Origin: Rhodococcus yananensis
GTDB lineage: Bacteria; Actinomycetota; Actinomycetes; Mycobacteriales; Mycobacteriaceae
Direction of reading: 5' to 3'
Assembly: GCF_020515525.1 (NCBI RefSeq)
Contig: NZ_JAIYEP010000044.1
Span: forward strand, 1 to 37,100
Length of the DNA: 37,100 nt
Part shown: positions 8,460-16,206 of the stretch, piece after piece
Layout of the letters: each line of letters starts with the position of its first letter
How positions within the stretch are numbered: position 1 is the stretch's first letter
Translations under genes and position numbers: made by a program
Notes under the pieces: model-generated
What the model was told of the DNA's origin: nothing
The model's input: only the letters and a program-made list of their open reading frames with translations
Databases searched by the model: none

Positions 8460-10235
8460 TTACCTTCCTCCGGTGCTGGTCGCGTAGGCCGCGCCTGGGA
8501 CGTCGGGAGCGCCCTCGGCGGCGACACGTGCGTCACGGGCGATGCCCGCCCAGCTCTCCCACCGGCCGGCTCCGCCGACCGACTCGTGCCAGCCGTGGGA
8601 GGTGCGGACTATTCGGACACCGTCCTCGTCGAGCCATCGCGTGATCAAGCCCAGTTCCTCGGCGGGTGCACCCCGCAGCGGTCCGGGGTGCGGTCGCACG
8701 GTCTCGGCGGCAGCGACGATCGCATCGACGACGGGCATCGGCGCCACTCCGCGCGCTGCGACACCGGCCGACGCGAGCCGGCCCGCCCGCACGACCGCGA
8801 ACTCCCAGCCTCCCTCCGCCCGGGGTCGCGCGGCGACGAGTTCGTCGATCGCGGCGACGGCGGCGAGGCGCTGCGTGCGTCGTAATGCCCGGACCGCGTC
8901 GGCGGTGCGGTCCCGCAGGCGCGCGGCGTTCTCGAACAGTTCCTCCCGCGCGAGCCCGGCGATCCGGTCGGCGGCGGTGCGCAACACCGCGTCGTCGCGA
9001 CCGTGGAGCACCGCGCGGAGGCGCTCGACCTGCGCTGCGTACTGCTCGGCGGTCTGCACACCGTGTACCGCCGCCGTGCAGGCACCGACGGCATCCGCCG
9101 CACACCGATCGCCGTGACGCGCGGTGCGCCCGATCCGGCGGGTGCACGAGCGTATCCCGCAGAATTCGGCGAGGGTCGCCGCCACCTCGGTGGCGGCGGA
9201 ACGCGCGGAGAACGGCCCGAGTGCGTCGTCGCCCGCGGTGCGCGAGATCGCGAGACGCGGGAACGCCTCGTCCGTGAGAACCGCCCACCAGCCGCGCGTC
9301 GGATACTTCGAACGCCGGTTGTACGGAGGTGCGTGCGCAGCGAGGAGACGCAACTCGCGTACACCCGCCTCGAGTCGGTGCGCGCATTCGACATGGTCGA
9401 CGCGCGTGGCCAGCGCGACCATCTCACGCATCCGTGATCGGGTGTCGGAACCGGTGAAGTACGACCGTACGCGTCGGTGGAGGTCGACCGCGGTACCGAC
9501 GTAGAGGACCTCGTCGGACGGTCCGCGGAAGAGATAGACGCCCGGACGGTGCGGTAGATGCGCGGCGAGCGTGCGTTTGGCGCGGTGTTCCGCGCCGACG
9601 GCGGGGACGTAGTCGCGCAACTCGGTGAGGCTGTGCACACCCAGATTCCCGACTCGCTCGATCAGTGCGTGGAGGACGTCGACGGTGGCGCGGGCGTCGT
9701 CGAGCGCACGGTGGGTGGGTCGGGTCGACACGTGGAACAGCTCCGCGAGGGCCGAGAGTTTGACCGACGGCGCCTCGTCGCGGCCCAGGACGCGCCGCGC
9801 GAGCTTCACCGTGCACACCACCGGGAAATCCGGCCAGGTGGATTCGCAGTGAGCGGTGGCGGCCTTCAGGAAACCGATGTCGAACCCGGCGTTGTGGGCG
9901 ACGAGGACGGATCCTGCGGCGAACTCCAGGAAGGACGGGACGACCTGTTCGATCCGGGGTGCGTCACGAACCATCGCGGTGGTGATGCCGGTGAGGTGGA
10001 CGATCTGCGGTGGAATGGGCCGACCGGGGTCGACGAGTGTGGCGAACTCTCCGAGCACCTCGCCACCGCGGACCTTCACCGCACCGATCTCGGTGATCGC
10101 GTCGTGTCCGGCCTTGCCGCCCGTGGTCTCGAGGTCGACCACCACGAACGTCGTCTCGCGCAGCGGCGTGCCCAGTTCGTCGAGGGCGAGTTGGACACCG
10201 GGCGCGGTGGAGGTCGGGGACGGGAGCGACGCCAT
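8460..10235 (-). CDS. DEDDh exonuclease fused to a UvrC-like GIY-YIG region
   Basis: N-terminal domain: DnaQ-like 3'-5' exonuclease with ExoI VVDLETTG, Exo[13 protein letters not shown] and Exo[17 protein letters not shown], giving the DEDDh residues. Next comes a GIY-YIG-like module ([20 protein letters not shown] with R and E further on) related to the N-terminal nuclease of UvrC, then a long helical region with a UVR-like stretch. The C-terminal RNase H-like nuclease and HhH of true UvrC are not recognisable. Same architecture as M. tuberculosis Rv2191; a DNA repair or proofreading role is inferred. ATG 10235 is preferred: a TACGCT -10 box lies 7 nt before it, implying a leaderless mRNA; GTG 10265 is the in-frame alternative. 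About 591 residues. Confidence 0.88.
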   Translation of the reverse strand: MASLPSPTSTAPGVQLALDELGTPLRETTFVVVDLETTGGKAGHDAITEIGAVKVRGGEVLGEFATLVDPGRPIPPQIVHLTGITTAMVRDAPRIEQVVPSFLEFAAGSVLVAHNAGFDIGFLKAATAHCESTWPDFPVVCTVKLARRVLGRDEAPSVKLSALAELFHVSTRPTHRALDDARATVDVLHALIERVGNLGVHSLTELRDYVPAVGAEHRAKRTLAAHLPHRPGVYLFRGPSDEVLYVGTAVDLHRRVRSYFTGSDTRSRMREMVALATRVDHVECAHRLEAGVRELRLLAAHAPPYNRRSKYPTRGWWAVLTDEAFPRLAISRTAGDDALGPFSARSAATEVAATLAEFCGIRSCTRRIGRTARHGDRCAADAVGACTAAVHGVQTAEQYAAQVERLRAVLHGRDDAVLRTAADRIAGLAREELFENAARLRDRTADAVRALRRTQRLAAVAAIDELVAARPRAEGGWEFAVVRAGRLASAGVAARGVAPMPVVDAIVAAAETVRPHPGPLRGAPAEELGLITRWLDEDGVRIVRTSHGWHESVGGAGRWESWAGIARDARVAAEGAPDVPGAAYATSTGGR

Positions 10236-10242
10236 GGCCGAG

Positions 10243-10248
10243 AGCGTA
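10243..10248 (-). promoter_or_regulatory. Putative -10 box of the DEDDh nuclease gene (TACGCT)
   Basis: TACGCT on the minus strand is followed by 7 nt and ATG 10235, the leaderless spacing seen at several other genes in this window. Confidence 0.4.
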
Positions 10249-10537
10249 GGCACCGTCGCCGACACGGCCGTCGGGTGGGCGCCTACGCGGCGCCCCGAGC
10301 CGACGCGCCCGAGGCGATGAGACGAGTATCACACGGGGTTGTCGATGCGCGTCGGGCGGCGGGTGCGCCCCGGCTCCGCAGCGCGGTCGCGGCGGCCGGA
10401 AGGGTGGCGTCCGGGCGGGTTGCGCGCGGCCTCGGGAGGCCGTCGGATTGCGGGCCCGAACAGTGCGGATGCGGCCCCGCGGGTGCTCTGGGGGTGCGGT
10501 GGTGGCGGCGCGTGCGGGTGACCGCCGCCCGCGTGCT

Positions 10538-10554
10538 GTTACCGCACCGTTATC
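10538..10554 (+). promoter_or_regulatory. GTTACC-N5-GTTATC direct repeat, MtrA-like
   Basis: Two near-identical half sites with an 11-bp period, upstream of the riboswitch-controlled cell-wall hydrolase gene. GTWACC direct repeats of this spacing resemble those proposed for the OmpR-type regulator MtrA, which controls peptidoglycan hydrolases in actinobacteria. The link to MtrA is an inference from motif shape and target type. Confidence 0.35.
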
Positions 10555-10632
10555 GACGGGGTCCGTGGATGCCGCGAAAAGCCGTGAATCCGCTGAATCG
10601 GACATTCTCCACCGGTCGCGTTTGGCATCACC

Positions 10633-10660
10633 GTGGCCGTTTCGTAACCTTATCGAGACC
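10633..10660 (+). promoter_or_regulatory. Promoter block with GTAACC site, shared with the second NlpC gene
   Basis: Contains GTGGCC-N5-GTAACC with an 11-bp period. CGTAACCTTATCGAGACC at 10643-10660 is identical to 11546-11563 in front of the paralogous hydrolase gene. TAACCT (10645-10650) could act as a -10 box, giving a transcript that starts near 10657, just ahead of the riboswitch. Confidence 0.45.
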
Positions 10661-10707
10661 GAGCGGTGAAGTTGGTCGGCCCGAACCAGACGGGCCGGAG
10701 CCGCACG

Positions 10708-10857
10708 GCGACCGCCTAATCGGGCGCTCCACACGGGCGTTCGAGCCGGGGACCCACGAGTACTCGGGGTGAATCCCCTCAGCTTCGTCCGAAGCGAGGG
10801 GTAGGGCTGATCTTCCGCCCGAACCCGTCAGCTAACTCGGTCGGCGGGTAACGGAAG
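10708..10857 (+). ncRNA. ydaO/yuaA-type c-di-AMP riboswitch
   Basis: The leader contains the strongly conserved blocks of this class in order: CCGCC-TAATC (10712-10721), GCCGGGGACCCA, then GGGGTGAATCC, GGTAGGGCTGAT, and CCCGAACCCGTCAGCTAACT, closing with TCGGCGGGTAAC. The 5' CCGCC can pair with the 3' GGCGG as P1, and CTTCCG (10812-10817) can pair with CGGAAG (10852-10857). Members of this class bind cyclic di-AMP and in actinobacteria commonly precede cell-wall hydrolase genes; here the hydrolase starts 20 nt downstream. No classical terminator follows, so translational control or an overlapping structure is possible. Confidence 0.9.
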
Positions 10858-10876
10858 AAATGGAGAACATCCCCTC

Positions 10877-11449
10877 GTGGTCTCGCAGAGCAGCAAGAAC
10901 ACCGTGCGCCGCGCGGTTGTCACCGGTGCACTCGCCCTCGGTGCCGTCACCGTCACCGCCGGCCCCGCGATGGCAGAGCCCATCGAAATCCCGGGCGTCG
11001 GAACCTTCGAACTTCCCGCCGGCGTGAGCCTTCCGCCGGAGGTCACCAATCTCATCCCGCAGGGACCCGAGGCGGCTCCGTCGCAGTTCGTCGCGCCGTT
11101 CACGTCGGTCGGTCAGCGTGCGGCCGACGTCGCGCAGAGCAAGATCGGCTCCCCGTACGTGTACGGCGCGACCGGACCGAACGCGTTCGACTGCTCCGGG
11201 TTGGTGCAGTGGGCCTACGAGCAGGTCGGCGTCAGCGTCCCGCGGACGAGCTATCAGCAGGCTGCGGCCGGCAGTGCCGTGTCGCTCGACCTCCTGCAGC
11301 CCGGCGATGTCGTGTCGTTCTACGGCGGCAGCCACACCGGCATCTACATCGGCAACGGCAACATCGTCCATGCCTCGACGTCCAGCCAGCCCGTGAAGGT
11401 CGCTCCGCTGTACTCGATGCCCGTGGACGGCGCGCGCCGCTTCGCCTGA
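10877..11449 (+). CDS. Secreted NlpC/P60 peptidoglycan endopeptidase (short paralogue)
   Basis: Cleaves peptide stems of peptidoglycan outside the membrane. 190 residues: signal peptide about 1-33 (AVVTGALALGAVTVTAGPAMA), a short linker, then an NlpC/P60 domain with the catalytic Cys in FDCSGLVQWAY, the first His in GSHTGIYIGNG and the second in IVHAST. The start is GTG 10877 with a GGAGAA ribosome binding site at 10862-10867. Its first codons (MVSQSSKNTVRRAVVTGAL) align with those of the next gene, supporting this start. It is controlled by the c-di-AMP riboswitch upstream and has its own terminator. Related to the C-terminal domains of RipA/RipB-type proteins but lacks a coiled-coil region. 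Confidence 0.93.
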   Translation: MVSQSSKNTVRRAVVTGALALGAVTVTAGPAMAEPIEIPGVGTFELPAGVSLPPEVTNLIPQGPEAAPSQFVAPFTSVGQRAADVAQSKIGSPYVYGATGPNAFDCSGLVQWAYEQVGVSVPRTSYQQAAAGSAVSLDLLQPGDVVSFYGGSHTGIYIGNGNIVHASTSSQPVKVAPLYSMPVDGARRFA

Positions 11450-11465
11450 TCGAGTTGACGACGAC

Positions 11466-11500
11466 GGGGGTGGCCCGGCCTGTGCGGCCCGGCCACCCCC
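11466..11500 (+). terminator. Hairpin terminator after the first NlpC/P60 gene
   Basis: GGGGGTGGCC (11466-11475) pairs with GGCCACCCCC (11491-11500). An inner GGCC/GGCC stem lies beyond a C-C mismatch, with a TGTGC loop. It lies 17 bp after the stop codon and separates the two paralogues into independent units. Confidence 0.75.
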
Positions 11501-11535
11501 GAGTCGTTTCCGCTACCGGTGAGTAGACATCGGCC

Positions 11536-11563
11536 GGTACCGCTCCGTAACCTTATCGAGACC
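11536..11563 (+). promoter_or_regulatory. Promoter block of the second NlpC/P60 gene
   Basis: GGTACC-N5-GTAACC (11536-11552, 11-bp period) runs into the 18-bp block CGTAACCTTATCGAGACC (11546-11563), which is identical to the one before the first paralogue. It lies 25 bp upstream of the inferred start codon. This suggests the two genes share a regulator. Confidence 0.45.
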
Positions 11564-11587
11564 TTCGCGGAAAGGATGTCGAGCGTC

Positions 11588-12634
11588 GTGGTCTTCGGCA
11601 GCATCAAACAGGCCGTGCGGACGGTCCTCGTGACGGGTCTGCTCGTGGTTCCGTGCGTCGCGGCGTCCCCCGCGGTAGCCGACCCCGTCGGCGACAGCCC
11701 GACCGCGCAACTCGAACACCTCGCCGAGCTCTCGCGACGGTCCGAACAAACCTCCGAGGCATTGCACAACGCGACCATCGATCTCGACGCCCGCGTCGCC
11801 GAACAGCACGAGACCGAGGCGCGCGCCGCCGCGGACCGTGATGCGCTCGCCGCGGCCCGGGCCGAGGTCGCCCGGTTCCGCCCCGCCGTCGACAAGCTCG
11901 CGCAGGCCAACTACCGCGGCGCCCGCACCAACCGACTCTTCGCCGTCATGATCAGCGACTCGCCGCAGCAGCTGCTCGACCAGATGGTGCTCCTCGACGT
12001 CCTCGGCCGTCAGACCGACCGGGACGTGGACGAGTTCCGCGCCGCGTCCGCTGCCGCCGCCGACGCCGCAGCAGCGTCGGAACGGTCCGCCGAGGACGCA
12101 CGGATCGCCGCCGAACACGCGCAGACCCTCCGCGACGACCTGCAACGGCAGGAAGACGACCTCGAGACCCGGATCCAAGCGGTCCTCGATGCGTTCGACG
12201 ACCTCAGCGACGAGGAGAAGGCGATCCTCGCCGGCACACCGTTCCCGCCGGGACTCGACGCCGACAAGATCATGGAGCACCTTCGCCCCGGCAGCGGATC
12301 GGGTGCGCTCAGCGCCGCGCTGACCCGCATCGGCGACCCCTACGTGTGGGGCGCGACGGGCCCCGACCAGTTCGACTGCTCGGGTCTGGTGGTGTGGGCC
12401 TATCGGCAGGTCGGCAAGACCCTCCCGCGATCGAGCCAGGCACAGGCACAGGGCGGCACCCCGGTCTCCCGTGCCGACCTCCAACCCGGCGACGTCGTCG
12501 TCTTCTACGACGACGCCTCCCACGTCGGGTTGTACGCCGGGGACGGCAACATCGTCCACGCCTCCACCTTCGGGGTGCCCGTGAAGGTCCAGTCGATGGA
12601 CAGCTTCCCGTTCCACAGCGCCCGTCGCTACTGA
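11588..12634 (+). CDS. Secreted NlpC/P60 endopeptidase with N-terminal coiled coil (RipA/Rv2190c-like)
   Basis: Peptidoglycan D,L-endopeptidase, likely acting at septation. A signal peptide (TVLVTGLLVVPCVAASPAVA) is followed by a long helical coiled-coil region (about 40-210, rich in Ala/Glu/Arg heptads). A short linker (DEEKAILAGTPFPPGLDADK) leads to a C-terminal NlpC/P60 domain with the Cys in FDCSGLVVWAYRQ and His residues in ASHVGLYAGDG and IVHAST. The coiled coil is typical of the RipA-type autoinhibitory or partner-binding arm. GTG 11588 is chosen because MVFGSIKQAVRTVLVTG then aligns with the N-terminus of the preceding paralogue, and GGAAAGGA lies upstream; ATG 11576 is the alternative. 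About 348 residues. Confidence 0.92.
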   Translation: MVFGSIKQAVRTVLVTGLLVVPCVAASPAVADPVGDSPTAQLEHLAELSRRSEQTSEALHNATIDLDARVAEQHETEARAAADRDALAAARAEVARFRPAVDKLAQANYRGARTNRLFAVMISDSPQQLLDQMVLLDVLGRQTDRDVDEFRAASAAAADAAAASERSAEDARIAAEHAQTLRDDLQRQEDDLETRIQAVLDAFDDLSDEEKAILAGTPFPPGLDADKIMEHLRPGSGSGALSAALTRIGDPYVWGATGPDQFDCSGLVVWAYRQVGKTLPRSSQAQAQGGTPVSRADLQPGDVVVFYDDASHVGLYAGDGNIVHASTFGVPVKVQSMDSFPFHSARRY

Positions 12635-12663
12635 CACAGCCGCCGGATCGAGGCACGCGCCCC

Positions 12664-12669
12664 TACACT
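12664..12669 (+). promoter_or_regulatory. Putative -10 box of the metallopeptidase gene (TACACT)
   Basis: TACACT is followed by 6 nt and then GTG 12676, so transcription would begin at the start codon (leaderless). Confidence 0.45.
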
Positions 12670-12675
12670 GTCGCC

Positions 12676-14004
12676 GTGCCCGCGACCCCGCAGTCCCCGC
12701 TCGCCCGGGGCCCGCGCCGCCGCATCGCCGCGATCGGTCCGGTCACCGTCGTCGTGGTGGTCGTCGTGGCGGTGATGCTCGCGGTGACACCGGAGCGCGG
12801 CGACACCACCCGCGTGGACCGGCGGGAGTTGCAGTCGCTGCTCGACCGGTGGTCCACCGCAGTCCGGGCCGCAGATGTCGAGGCGTTGACCTCCGTCGTG
12901 GACGCCACCGCCGCCGACCTGCTGGACTCCGAACGGCGCCGTGCCGACGCACTCGCGAGTGTGCCGACGGACGAATTCGGCTACGTGCTCGGTCCCGCTC
13001 TCACCGTGCCCGCCGACATCTCCGACCGGTACGGCACGGCCACGGTCCGTACCCACGCCGTCGAACTGCGCTACGCGCTGGCCGGTGTCGACGCCGACAC
13101 CACCACCGAACCCGTCACCGTGTCGTTCGTCCACCGGCCCGGCGGCTGGCGCATCGCCGCCGACGACCCGATCCCGGGACGCTCCGTGACCTGGCGCGGC
13201 CCCTGGGACCACGGTCCGCTGGCGGTGAACGACGTAGCGACGGCCGGCGGCCGCAGCCTCGTCCTCGCACATCCCGACCGTGCGGAGTTCGCCGCGTCCG
13301 TCCGCGCCGAACTACCCGATGCCGTCGACGCGGTGTCGGACCTGTGGGGCACCGCATGGCCGCAACGCACCGCGATCGTCGTGACCTCCACCCGCGCCGA
13401 GTTCACCGACCTGGTGGGAACCCGGCACGATGGCGACGACATCGCGGCCGTCGCGATCTCCGACGCCGTCGACCCCGGCGCAGCGCACGCCACCGGGCAG
13501 CGGATCGTCTTCAACCCCCTCGCCGGGGACCGACTCACCGCGGCGGGACTGCGCGGTGTACTCAGGCACGAGCTGACCCACATCGCCACCCGGGCGCACA
13601 CCGTCGACGGCGCCCCGATGTGGATCCTCGAGGGCTACGCCGACTACGTCGGCCACCGAACGGATCCGCCCGCCGCCCCGACGGGCTCGGACCTCCGGCG
13701 CAACGCCCCCGGCCTCGTCGCCGACCTCGCCCGCACGGGCACACCGACCGCGCCCCCGGCCGACGCCGAGTTCGGTGATCCGCAACGTTCGCGTGTCGCC
13801 TACGAGGCTGCGTGGTCGCTGGCCGCCTTCGTCGCCGACCGGGCGGGGGAGAGCGCCCTGACCGAGCTGTACCGGCAGTTGGCCGCCGCACCGGCCGACA
13901 CCGTCCGCACCGACCATGTCGTCGAGGACATCCTCGGTGTCACCACCGGCGAACTCGCCGACAGCTGGGGCAGCTGGTTGCGCGACCTCCTCGCCGCGCC
14001 CTGA
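12676..14004 (+). CDS. Membrane-anchored HExxH metallopeptidase-like protein
   Basis: A 442-residue protein with a single N-terminal membrane segment (residues about 20-38, VTVVVVVVVAVMLAV), so the bulk is extracytoplasmic. A middle region (about 45-190) resembles the SnoaL/NTF2-like or DUF4440-type folds seen in exported actinobacterial proteins. The C-terminal part has a zinc protease signature: HELTHIATRAH near residues 298-308, followed by ILEGYADYVGHR, which supplies a plausible third ligand Glu. This is the gluzincin (peptidase MA-like) pattern. The substrate is unknown. It lies between a cell-wall hydrolase and pimB, equivalent to Rv2189c in M. tuberculosis. The GTG start follows a -10 box with leaderless spacing. 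Confidence 0.8.
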   Translation: MPATPQSPLARGPRRRIAAIGPVTVVVVVVVAVMLAVTPERGDTTRVDRRELQSLLDRWSTAVRAADVEALTSVVDATAADLLDSERRRADALASVPTDEFGYVLGPALTVPADISDRYGTATVRTHAVELRYALAGVDADTTTEPVTVSFVHRPGGWRIAADDPIPGRSVTWRGPWDHGPLAVNDVATAGGRSLVLAHPDRAEFAASVRAELPDAVDAVSDLWGTAWPQRTAIVVTSTRAEFTDLVGTRHDGDDIAAVAISDAVDPGAAHATGQRIVFNPLAGDRLTAAGLRGVLRHELTHIATRAHTVDGAPMWILEGYADYVGHRTDPPAAPTGSDLRRNAPGLVADLARTGTPTAPPADAEFGDPQRSRVAYEAAWSLAAFVADRAGESALTELYRQLAAAPADTVRTDHVVEDILGVTTGELADSWGSWLRDLLAAP

Positions 14005-14034
14005 CCTGTCCGCACACCCACCGGTGTCACCGCC

Positions 14035-14040
14035 TACGGT
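14035..14040 (+). promoter_or_regulatory. Putative -10 box of pimB (TACGGT)
   Basis: TACGGT is followed by 6 nt and ATG 14047, giving a leaderless start. Confidence 0.4.
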
Positions 14041-14046
14041 GTAGCC

Positions 14047-15240
14047 ATGCCGCGAACACTGCTGGTGACGAACGACTTTCCGCCCCGACCCGGGGGGATC
14101 CAGTCGTATCTGCGGGCGTTCGCCGCCCAACTGCCCGCCGACGACCTCGTCGTGTACGCGCCGCGGTGGCGCGGAGACAGCCACACCAGGTACGACGCGG
14201 CGCAGCCGTTCGAGGTCGTCCGCCACCCCACCACCTTGATGCTGCCCACCCCCGCCGTCGCGCGGCGTGCCGCACGGCTGCTCACCGACACCGGATGCGA
14301 CACCGTGTGGTTCGGGGCGGCAGCACCACTGGCGTTGCTCGCACCCGGGCTGAGACGCGCCGGCGCCCACCGCATCATCGCGAGCACCCACGGCCACGAG
14401 GTGGGGTGGTCGATGGTTCCCGGTGGACGCCGGGCGCTGCGCAGGATCGGTGAGACCGTCGATGCCGTCACCTACGTCAGCCGCTACACCCGGAGCCGGT
14501 TCGCGTCGGCGTTCGGTCCCGAAGCGGGACTCGAACACCTGCCGTCCGGAGTCGACACCGAGCTCTTCCGCCCCGATCCGGCGGCCCGCGCAGAACTGCG
14601 TGCCCGCTACGGCCTCGGCGACCGGCCCACCGTGCTGTGCCTGTCGCGGCTCGTCCCCCGCAAAGGCCAGGACGTCCTCATCCGGGCGCTACCCGAGATC
14701 CGCAGGCGCGTCGACGGCGCTGCCCTCGTCATCGTCGGCGGCGGACCGTACGAGGAGCGGCTGCGTGCACTGGCCCGGGACACCGGAGTCGCGGACGACG
14801 TCGTGATCACCGGCGGTGTGCCCGCGGCGGAGCTGGCGGCGCACCACACCCTCGGGGACGTCTTCGCGATGCCGTGTCGTACCCGGGGCGCGGGATTGGA
14901 CGTCGAGGGGTTGGGCATCGTGTATCTCGAAGCATCGGCGACCGGAATCCCGGTGGTCGCGGGCCGTTCCGGTGGTGCACCCGAGACGGTGCGCGACGGG
15001 GAGACGGGATACGTCGTGGACGGCACGTCGGTGTCGGCGGTCGCGACGGCCGTCGGCGGCCTGCTCGCCGATCCCGACCGGGCTGCCGCGATGGGTGCGG
15101 CGGGTCGGCGTTGGGTGTCGGAGCAGTGGCGCTGGGACGTGCTCGGCGGGAAGCTGCGTGGGCTGCTCGACGGCGCTCCGGGGTCCGGTGCGGCACCGAC
15201 GACCCGGGGTGAGAACCCCGGCGGTCCCGTCGGTATGTGA
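14047..15240 (+). CDS. pimB: GDP-mannose-dependent alpha-(1-6)-phosphatidylinositol monomannoside mannosyltransferase
   Basis: Adds the second mannose to phosphatidylinositol monomannoside (PIM1 to PIM2) on the cytoplasmic face, an early step to PIMs, lipomannan and lipoarabinomannan. GT4 family with GT-B fold: N-terminal acceptor domain beginning LLVTNDFPPRPGGIQSYLRA, and C-terminal donor domain with VLCLSRLVPRKGQDVLIRAL and the EX7E-type motif EGLGIVYLEASATGIPVVAG. 397 residues, close to the mycobacterial enzyme. Same position as Rv2188c, followed by two SRPBCC genes as in M. tuberculosis, although the fadD15 gene found next to it there is absent here. Confidence 0.93.
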   Translation: MPRTLLVTNDFPPRPGGIQSYLRAFAAQLPADDLVVYAPRWRGDSHTRYDAAQPFEVVRHPTTLMLPTPAVARRAARLLTDTGCDTVWFGAAAPLALLAPGLRRAGAHRIIASTHGHEVGWSMVPGGRRALRRIGETVDAVTYVSRYTRSRFASAFGPEAGLEHLPSGVDTELFRPDPAARAELRARYGLGDRPTVLCLSRLVPRKGQDVLIRALPEIRRRVDGAALVIVGGGPYEERLRALARDTGVADDVVITGGVPAAELAAHHTLGDVFAMPCRTRGAGLDVEGLGIVYLEASATGIPVVAGRSGGAPETVRDGETGYVVDGTSVSAVATAVGGLLADPDRAAAMGAAGRRWVSEQWRWDVLGGKLRGLLDGAPGSGAAPTTRGENPGGPVGM

Positions 15241-15251
15241 AGCTGTCCGGC

Positions 15252-15644
15252 GTGAGCAGCATTCAGGTGGCCGACCAGACGTTCATCGCCGCGAGCCCCG
15301 ACCGCATCGCCGAGGCCGTCGCGGCACCGGGCCGGTGGCGTGTGTGGTGGCCGGATCTCGCCTTGACCGTGCGTGAGGACCGGGCCGAGAAGGGAATCCG
15401 GTGGGCGGTCACCGGTCCGCTCGACGGCACGATGGAGGTGTGGATCGAACCCGCACTCGACGGGGCGATCGTCCACTACTTCCTTCACTGCGAGCCCACG
15501 GGGGTGGCACCCGATCGTGTCGCGACGCTCGATCTCGCCGGGATGAACCACGACCGCCGGGTGGCCGGCAAGAGGATGACCTTCGAGGTCAAGCAGCGTC
15601 TCGAAGCGGGACGGCCGGCGGGGGAACCGCCCCGCACCGCGTAG
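15252..15644 (+). CDS. SRPBCC (polyketide cyclase/START-like) family protein, Rv2186c-like
   Basis: About 130 residues with a START-like helix-grip pattern: FIAASPDRIAEAVAAPGRWR, then WWPDLALTVREDRAEKGIRW, a beta-rich middle and a long C-terminal helix (ATLDLAGMNHDRRVAGKRMTFEVKQRLE). Such folds bind hydrophobic ligands in a deep cavity. The ligand is unknown; the position between pimB and the second SRPBCC gene suggests a lipid-related role. GTG 15252 gives the N-terminus seen in relatives. GTG 15237, overlapping the pimB stop codon, is an in-frame alternative that adds five residues. Confidence 0.8.
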   Translation: MSSIQVADQTFIAASPDRIAEAVAAPGRWRVWWPDLALTVREDRAEKGIRWAVTGPLDGTMEVWIEPALDGAIVHYFLHCEPTGVAPDRVATLDLAGMNHDRRVAGKRMTFEVKQRLEAGRPAGEPPRTA

Positions 15645-15680
15645 GCGCACCTCGGATCGGAACCCGGATACCCTACCGCT

Positions 15681-15703
15681 ACGGTGTCCGGAGAGGACAC
15701 CGT
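15681..15703. promoter_or_regulatory. Perfect 9-bp inverted repeat at the promoter of the second SRPBCC gene
   Basis: ACGGTGTCC at 15681-15689 and GGACACCGT at 15695-15703 flank GGAGA. A TACGGT -10-like box at 15680-15685 overlaps the left arm, so a bound protein would block the promoter. The GTGTCC/GGACAC words are the same as in the trpD leader dyads, in the opposite order. Confidence 0.4.
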
Positions 15704-15733
15704 GCGGGACGGACGAAAGGGAGCCTTCGTCGA

Positions 15734-16171
15734 ATGGCAGAGAAGACCAGACGGTCGATCACCATCGATGCGCCGGCCGAACGGGTGATGGCCGTGATCG
15801 CGGACTTCGACAGTTACCCCACGTGGGTCGAAGCGGCACAGAGCGTCGAGGTCCTCGATCGGCTTCCCGACGGCAGAGCAGCACGCGTCCGATTCGTGCT
15901 CGACGCGGGAATCGTCAAGGACACCTACGTGCTGCGCTACCGGTGGGCCGGGGACGGGCGCGCCGTGAGCTGGGAGCTCGAGAGCGGCGAGATCCAGAAG
16001 GCGCAATCGGGTAGCTACGTCCTCGGCGACGCCCCGGGTGGCGGCACCGTCGTCGACTACGAACTGACCGTGGACCTGACGATCCCCATGATCGGCCTGT
16101 TCAAACGGAAGGCAGAGAAGGTCATCACCGACACCGCCTTGAAGGAATTGAAGAAGCAGGTGGAAGACTGA
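15734..16171 (+). CDS. SRPBCC family protein, TB16.3 (Rv2185c) homologue
   Basis: 145 residues beginning MAEKTRRSITIDAPAERVMA, with VIADFDSYPTWVEAAQSVEV and a C-terminal amphipathic helix (GLFKRKAEKVITDTALKELKKQVED). It has the helix-grip fold of the START/Bet v1 class, a hydrophobic ligand carrier or cyclase-like protein; no catalytic role is established. Length and sequence match the abundant mycobacterial protein TB16.3. AAAGGGAG lies about 10 nt upstream of ATG. It is followed almost without gap by the ATPase gene, and both may be read from the promoter with the 15681-15703 dyad. Confidence 0.88.
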   Translation: MAEKTRRSITIDAPAERVMAVIADFDSYPTWVEAAQSVEVLDRLPDGRAARVRFVLDAGIVKDTYVLRYRWAGDGRAVSWELESGEIQKAQSGSYVLGDAPGGGTVVDYELTVDLTIPMIGLFKRKAEKVITDTALKELKKQVED

Positions 16172-16206
16172 ACGCGCGGCAGGAACCCGGATCCGCGCGG
16201 ATCCGG

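Larger units (their letters stand above)
10236..10876. other. 640-bp intergenic control region
   Basis: Separates the nuclease gene (minus) from the first NlpC/P60 gene (plus). The minus-strand promoter is at 10243-10248. From about 10250 to 10530 the sequence is GC-rich and I see no motif or convincing gene. 10538-10660 holds GTTACC-type repeats and the likely promoter, and 10708-10857 the c-di-AMP riboswitch. Confidence 0.7.

Noticed and set aside
9558-10772. 404-codon plus-strand frame antisense to the nuclease gene and into the control region
   Set aside because: Low-complexity Arg/Gly-rich translation, crosses the promoter and riboswitch region, no ribosome binding site.
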